The notes under the pieces are model-generated. The model did not search any database. It was given only the letters and a program-made list of their open reading frames with translations, and was not told the DNA's origin. Both the position numbers and the translations under genes were made by a program. Below are positions 5,323 to 7,587 of a DNA stretch of 7,587 bases, in pieces. Source of the DNA: an uncultured Collinsella sp. (GTDB lineage Bacteria; Actinomycetota; Coriobacteriia; Coriobacteriales; Coriobacteriaceae); NCBI GenBank assembly GCA_900544385.1, contig UQVD01000093.1, forward strand, positions 1 through 7,587. Direction: 5' to 3'. Every line of letters starts with the position of its first letter. Within the stretch, counting starts at the first letter, position 1.

Positions 5323-6774
5323 GTGGCAGGCTGGAACCTAACCGGCAATGCCGTTTCCGCTGAGTTCGACGGTTCGGACGATCAGGAGCGCAAAGAGCTC
5401 AGCGTGAGCCAAGCGGTGGAGATCGCCGCCGGCGCGCTCGATGCCATTCCGCAGCTGAGCGTTTTGGGTGAGGTCACGGGTTTTCGTGGTCCCAATGCCC
5501 GAAGCGGCCACTGCTACTTCCAAATCAAGGACGATTCGGCCGCCGTTGACTGCATCATCTGGAAGGGCGCCTATCTCAAGCGCACGTTCGATCTGCGCGA
5601 TGGCATGCAGGTGAGCTTTAAGGGCAGCTTCAATCTCTACAAGCCTACGGGTCGCATGAGCTTCGTCGCCCGCTCGTTCTCGCTGGCGGGGGAGGGCTTG
5701 CTGCGTCAGCAGGTGGCTCAGTTGGCCGAAAAGCTACGCCGCGAGGGCCTGATGGACGAGGCGCGCAAACGTCGCATCCCGGTGTTTTGCTCGCGCGTGG
5801 CGGTCGTCACCTCGCTTTCGGGCGCCGTAATCGACGACGTCAAGCGTACGCTGCGCCGTCGCAACCCGCTCGTCGAGCTTGTCTGCGTGGGCGCAAAGGT
5901 CCAGGGCGAGGGTGCGCCGGCAGAGCTTATTGAAGGCTTGCACCGCGCCGCTGCCATTACGCCGGCGCCCGATTGCATTTTGCTCGTGCGTGGCGGCGGT
6001 TCCTTCGAGGACCTCATGACCTTTAACGACGAGGAGCTTGCCCGTGCGGTGACAGCCTGTCCCGTGCCCGTGGTGACCGGTATTGGGCATGAGCCCGATA
6101 CCTCGATCTGCGACATGGTGAGCGACCGTCGCGCCTCCACACCAACGGCAGCGGCAGAATCGGTGGCGCCGGCCATGACGGAGTTGGCCGACGTGCTCGA
6201 GACGCGCCATCAGCGTCTGGGCGCCGCGATGGCTTCGATGATCGGGTCAGATCAGGTCGATCTGGAAATGCTCGACCAGCGCGGTCGTCGTGCCTGGGGC
6301 ACCTATACGGCTCGTCTGGGCGACGCGCTCGATGCGGCCGCGTGCCGCCCGTGCCTCAACGACCCAACGATTATGGTCGAGCGTCGCGAGTCTGAGCTTG
6401 CCTTGACGGCCGATCGTCTGTCCGGCGCCATAACGCGTTCGGTTGGGGCCTTCCGCTCCAACTTCGAGCGTCTGCCCGAGCGCTTGATCGCAAGCACCTC
6501 AGGGCTCGATGGCAAGCGCCATGCGCTCACGCTTGCGAGTTCCCGTCTGGAGCATCAGGGACGTACGATGCTCAGTAAACACGCGTCCGACCTGGGCCGA
6601 GCTGCCGCGTCCCTCGATGCCTTGTCGCCGCTCAAGGTGCTTGCCCGCGGTTACTCCATCGCGTACAGCGAGGACGGTGTGGCTACAAGCGCCAAGACCT
6701 TTAAGCCCGGCGACGCCATCCGCGTGCGCATGGCGGACGGCAACGTGGCAGCAACGGTCGATACGGTCGAGTAG
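5323..6774 (+). CDS. xseA: Exodeoxyribonuclease VII large subunit
   Basis: The 483-residue protein is the catalytic subunit of exonuclease VII, which degrades single-stranded DNA from both ends into oligonucleotides in repair and mismatch correction. An N-terminal OB-fold covers about 27-122 (LSVSQAVEIA, LGEVTGF, GHCYFQIKDD). The nuclease domain includes VVTSLSGAVIDDV (161-173), RGGGSFEDLMTFNDE (223-237), and VTGIGHEPDTSICDMVSDRRAS (251-272), the last holding the conserved His and Asp. A long helical region (about 283-430) would form the arm that binds XseB copies. The C-terminus has the family signature LSPLKVLARGYSIAY (434-448). Start is GTG at 5323 with AAAGGAGG four bases upstream; it gives an acidic leader of about 25 residues before the OB-fold. 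xseB follows after 42 bases, so the two are probably cotranscribed. Confidence 0.96.
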   Translation: MAGWNLTGNAVSAEFDGSDDQERKELSVSQAVEIAAGALDAIPQLSVLGEVTGFRGPNARSGHCYFQIKDDSAAVDCIIWKGAYLKRTFDLRDGMQVSFKGSFNLYKPTGRMSFVARSFSLAGEGLLRQQVAQLAEKLRREGLMDEARKRRIPVFCSRVAVVTSLSGAVIDDVKRTLRRRNPLVELVCVGAKVQGEGAPAELIEGLHRAAAITPAPDCILLVRGGGSFEDLMTFNDEELARAVTACPVPVVTGIGHEPDTSICDMVSDRRASTPTAAAESVAPAMTELADVLETRHQRLGAAMASMIGSDQVDLEMLDQRGRRAWGTYTARLGDALDAAACRPCLNDPTIMVERRESELALTADRLSGAITRSVGAFRSNFERLPERLIASTSGLDGKRHALTLASSRLEHQGRTMLSKHASDLGRAAASLDALSPLKVLARGYSIAYSEDGVATSAKTFKPGDAIRVRMADGNVAATVDTVE

Positions 6775-6816
6775 GCCGCGTTTCATAGTGATAAACCTTT
6801 AGGAAAGGAAACAGAT

Positions 6817-7083
6817 ATGGCAGAGAAGACCCCGGTCGAGCAGCTTACGTACAAGCAGGCCTCGCAGGAGCTGGAGCTCATCATCCGCAGCCTGGAGTCG
6901 GGCGACATGGAGCTCGAGGAGTCGCTCGAGAGCTACACCCGCGGCGTCGAGCTCCTCAAGAGCCTGCGCACCCGCCTGTCCGATGCCGAGCAGAAGGTCT
7001 CGGTGCTCCTGAAGGACGTCGACGGCAACGACGTGCTCGCCGACGGCGAGGCCGCCAACACCGACGACAACCTCTCGTTCTAA
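6817..7083 (+). CDS. xseB: Exodeoxyribonuclease VII small subunit
   Basis: This 88-residue helical protein matches the XseB family: LTYKQASQELELIIRSLESG (10-29), then LEESLESYTRGVELLKSL and a helix ending AEQKV. Several XseB copies bind the helical arm of XseA and are needed for activity. The C-terminal 23 residues are acidic and low-complexity (DVDGND, DGEAANTDD), beyond the usual core. Start is ATG at 6817 with AGGAAAGGAA upstream. No promoter or terminator is evident in the 42 bases after xseA. Confidence 0.95.
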   Translation: MAEKTPVEQLTYKQASQELELIIRSLESGDMELEESLESYTRGVELLKSLRTRLSDAEQKVSVLLKDVDGNDVLADGEAANTDDNLSF

Positions 7084-7097
7084 CCATCTCGACCAAA

Positions 7098-7103
7098 TAT
7101 AAT
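7098..7103 (+). promoter_or_regulatory. Candidate -10 box upstream of the HIT gene
   Basis: A perfect TATAAT lies in the 49-base gap between xseB and the HIT gene. It would start transcripts around 7110, about 23 bases before the ATG. The -35 position falls in the end of xseB and matches poorly, so this may be a supplementary promoter or a chance match in a short AT-rich gap. Confidence 0.4.
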
Positions 7104-7132
7104 TACCCTGGTCTGTAAGAAAGGAACCAGCT

Positions 7133-7468
7133 ATGTGTGATTGCATTTTCTGCAAAATCGCCAACCACGAGATCCCCTCGACCGTTGTCTATGAGGACGA
7201 TCAGGTCATCGCGTTCGACGACCTCAATCCCCAGGCGCCGGTCCACACGCTCGTGATCCCCAAGAAGCACTACAGCGACATCGCCGACAACGTGCCTGCC
7301 GAGACCATGGGCGCCATGGCTCACGCCATCCAGGAGGTCGCCAAGGCCAAGGGCCTAGAGGACGGTTTCCGCGTCATCTCCAACAAGGGCGTCAATGCCG
7401 GTCAGACCGTCATGCACTTCCACATGCACGTCCTCGGCGGCAAAAACCTGGGCGAGAACCTCATCTGA
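7133..7468 (+). CDS. HIT family (histidine triad) nucleotide hydrolase
   Basis: The 111-residue length and layout match HINT-type HIT proteins, cytosolic dimers that hydrolyse purine nucleoside phosphoramidates and related adenylates. The catalytic histidine triad is at 95-99 (HFHMH, followed by VLGG). The N-terminus CDCIFCKIA provides the cysteine pair (Cys4, Cys7) that often binds zinc in this group. GFRVISNKGVNAGQTV is the usual strand before the triad. The ATG at 7133 has AAGAAAGGAA upstream. That ribosome site sits in the loop of a possible 5-bp stem, CTGGT (7108-7112) with ACCAG (7126-7130). The protein is complete and ends 41 bases before the next gene. The physiological substrate is not evident. 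Confidence 0.95.
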   Translation: MCDCIFCKIANHEIPSTVVYEDDQVIAFDDLNPQAPVHTLVIPKKHYSDIADNVPAETMGAMAHAIQEVAKAKGLEDGFRVISNKGVNAGQTVMHFHMHVLGGKNLGENLI

Positions 7469-7509
7469 GGACGCACAGCCCGTCGCCTTGGCTGCCTTTG
7501 GAGTAACCT

Positions 7510-7540
7510 ATGCAGCTTTCTCAACTCGAATACCTTCAAG
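7510..7540 (+). CDS. Start of a probable LysR-type regulator, cut off by adapter
   Basis: An ATG at 7510 with GGAG six bases upstream begins MQLSQLEYLQ, which strongly resembles the first helix of LysR-type transcriptional regulators (pattern M-x-L-x-Q-L-x-Y-F/L). Only about ten codons are genomic. The next bases belong to sequencing adapter, although its first CTGTC would happen to continue the expected LQAV pattern, so the exact junction could be a few bases further right. The DNA-binding and effector domains are absent from this assembly, so the regulator's target is unknown. Confidence 0.6.
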
Positions 7541-7587
7541 CTGTCTCTTATACACATCTCCGAGCCCACGAGACCGATCAGTATCTC
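7541..7587. other. Illumina Nextera adapter read-through (not genomic)
   Basis: Positions 7541-7559 are exactly the Tn5 mosaic-end read-through CTGTCTCTTATACACATCT. Positions 7560-7574 (CCGAGCCCACGAGAC) are the Nextera read-2 side adapter. Positions 7575-7582 (CGATCAGT) sit where the 8-base i7 index belongs and match, as I recall, Nextera XT index N727. The final ATCTC begins the P7-side sequence. In the frame of the preceding gene it translates to the known contaminant peptide SYTHLRAHET. This segment should be trimmed. Confidence 0.98.

Noticed and set aside
7541..7559. Tn5 mosaic end suggesting a real transposon insertion.
   Set aside because: It is followed immediately by library adapter and an index sequence and ends the contig, so it comes from tagmentation library preparation, not a mobile element.

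Overview
This 7.6 kb piece is the end of a draft-genome contig from a GC-rich Gram-positive bacterium. I infer Coriobacteriia, most likely Collinsella or a close relative. The reasons are the gene complement, GC-rich codon use with AT-rich spacers, strong AGGAGG-type ribosome sites, and a sortase-anchored C69 dipeptidase. The organism is inferred from protein character only, since no database search was possible.

Left part, minus strand. Positions 1-1880 encode most of a secreted C69 (PepD-type) dipeptidase. It has a signal peptide, a cysteine as first mature residue, a Pro-rich repeat stalk and an LPTTG sortase motif; its last codons lie beyond position 1. Its roughly 300 bp upstream spacer holds a TATAAT box, an imperfect direct repeat pair, a leader hairpin near the ribosome site, and the strong terminator of the next minus-strand unit. 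That unit (3206 to 2187) is a lipid kinase of the diacylglycerol kinase family followed by a coupled 30-residue single-pass membrane peptide. The peptide is too short for most gene callers and I do not recognise it.

Middle and right, plus strand. From a divergent spacer with overlapping -10-like boxes run a ribonuclease D (3305-4438), a YugP-type membrane zinc metallopeptidase (4503-5207), the exonuclease VII subunits XseA (5323-6774) and XseB (6817-7083), and a HIT-family nucleotide hydrolase (7133-7468). XseA and XseB form one enzyme that degrades single-stranded DNA. The others are housekeeping genes with no evident shared pathway. Two GC-rich hairpins separate the metallopeptidase from xseA, and a TATAAT box suggests the HIT gene also has its own promoter.

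Right end. A new gene, probably a LysR-type regulator, starts at 7510 but breaks off after about ten codons. The last 47 bases are Illumina Nextera adapter read-through (mosaic end, adapter, apparent i7 index, start of the P7 side), not genomic DNA.

I saw no CRISPR array, tRNA, rRNA, insertion sequence, phage gene or defence system. The least-described items are the 30-residue peptide coupled to the lipid kinase and the leader of the dipeptidase.
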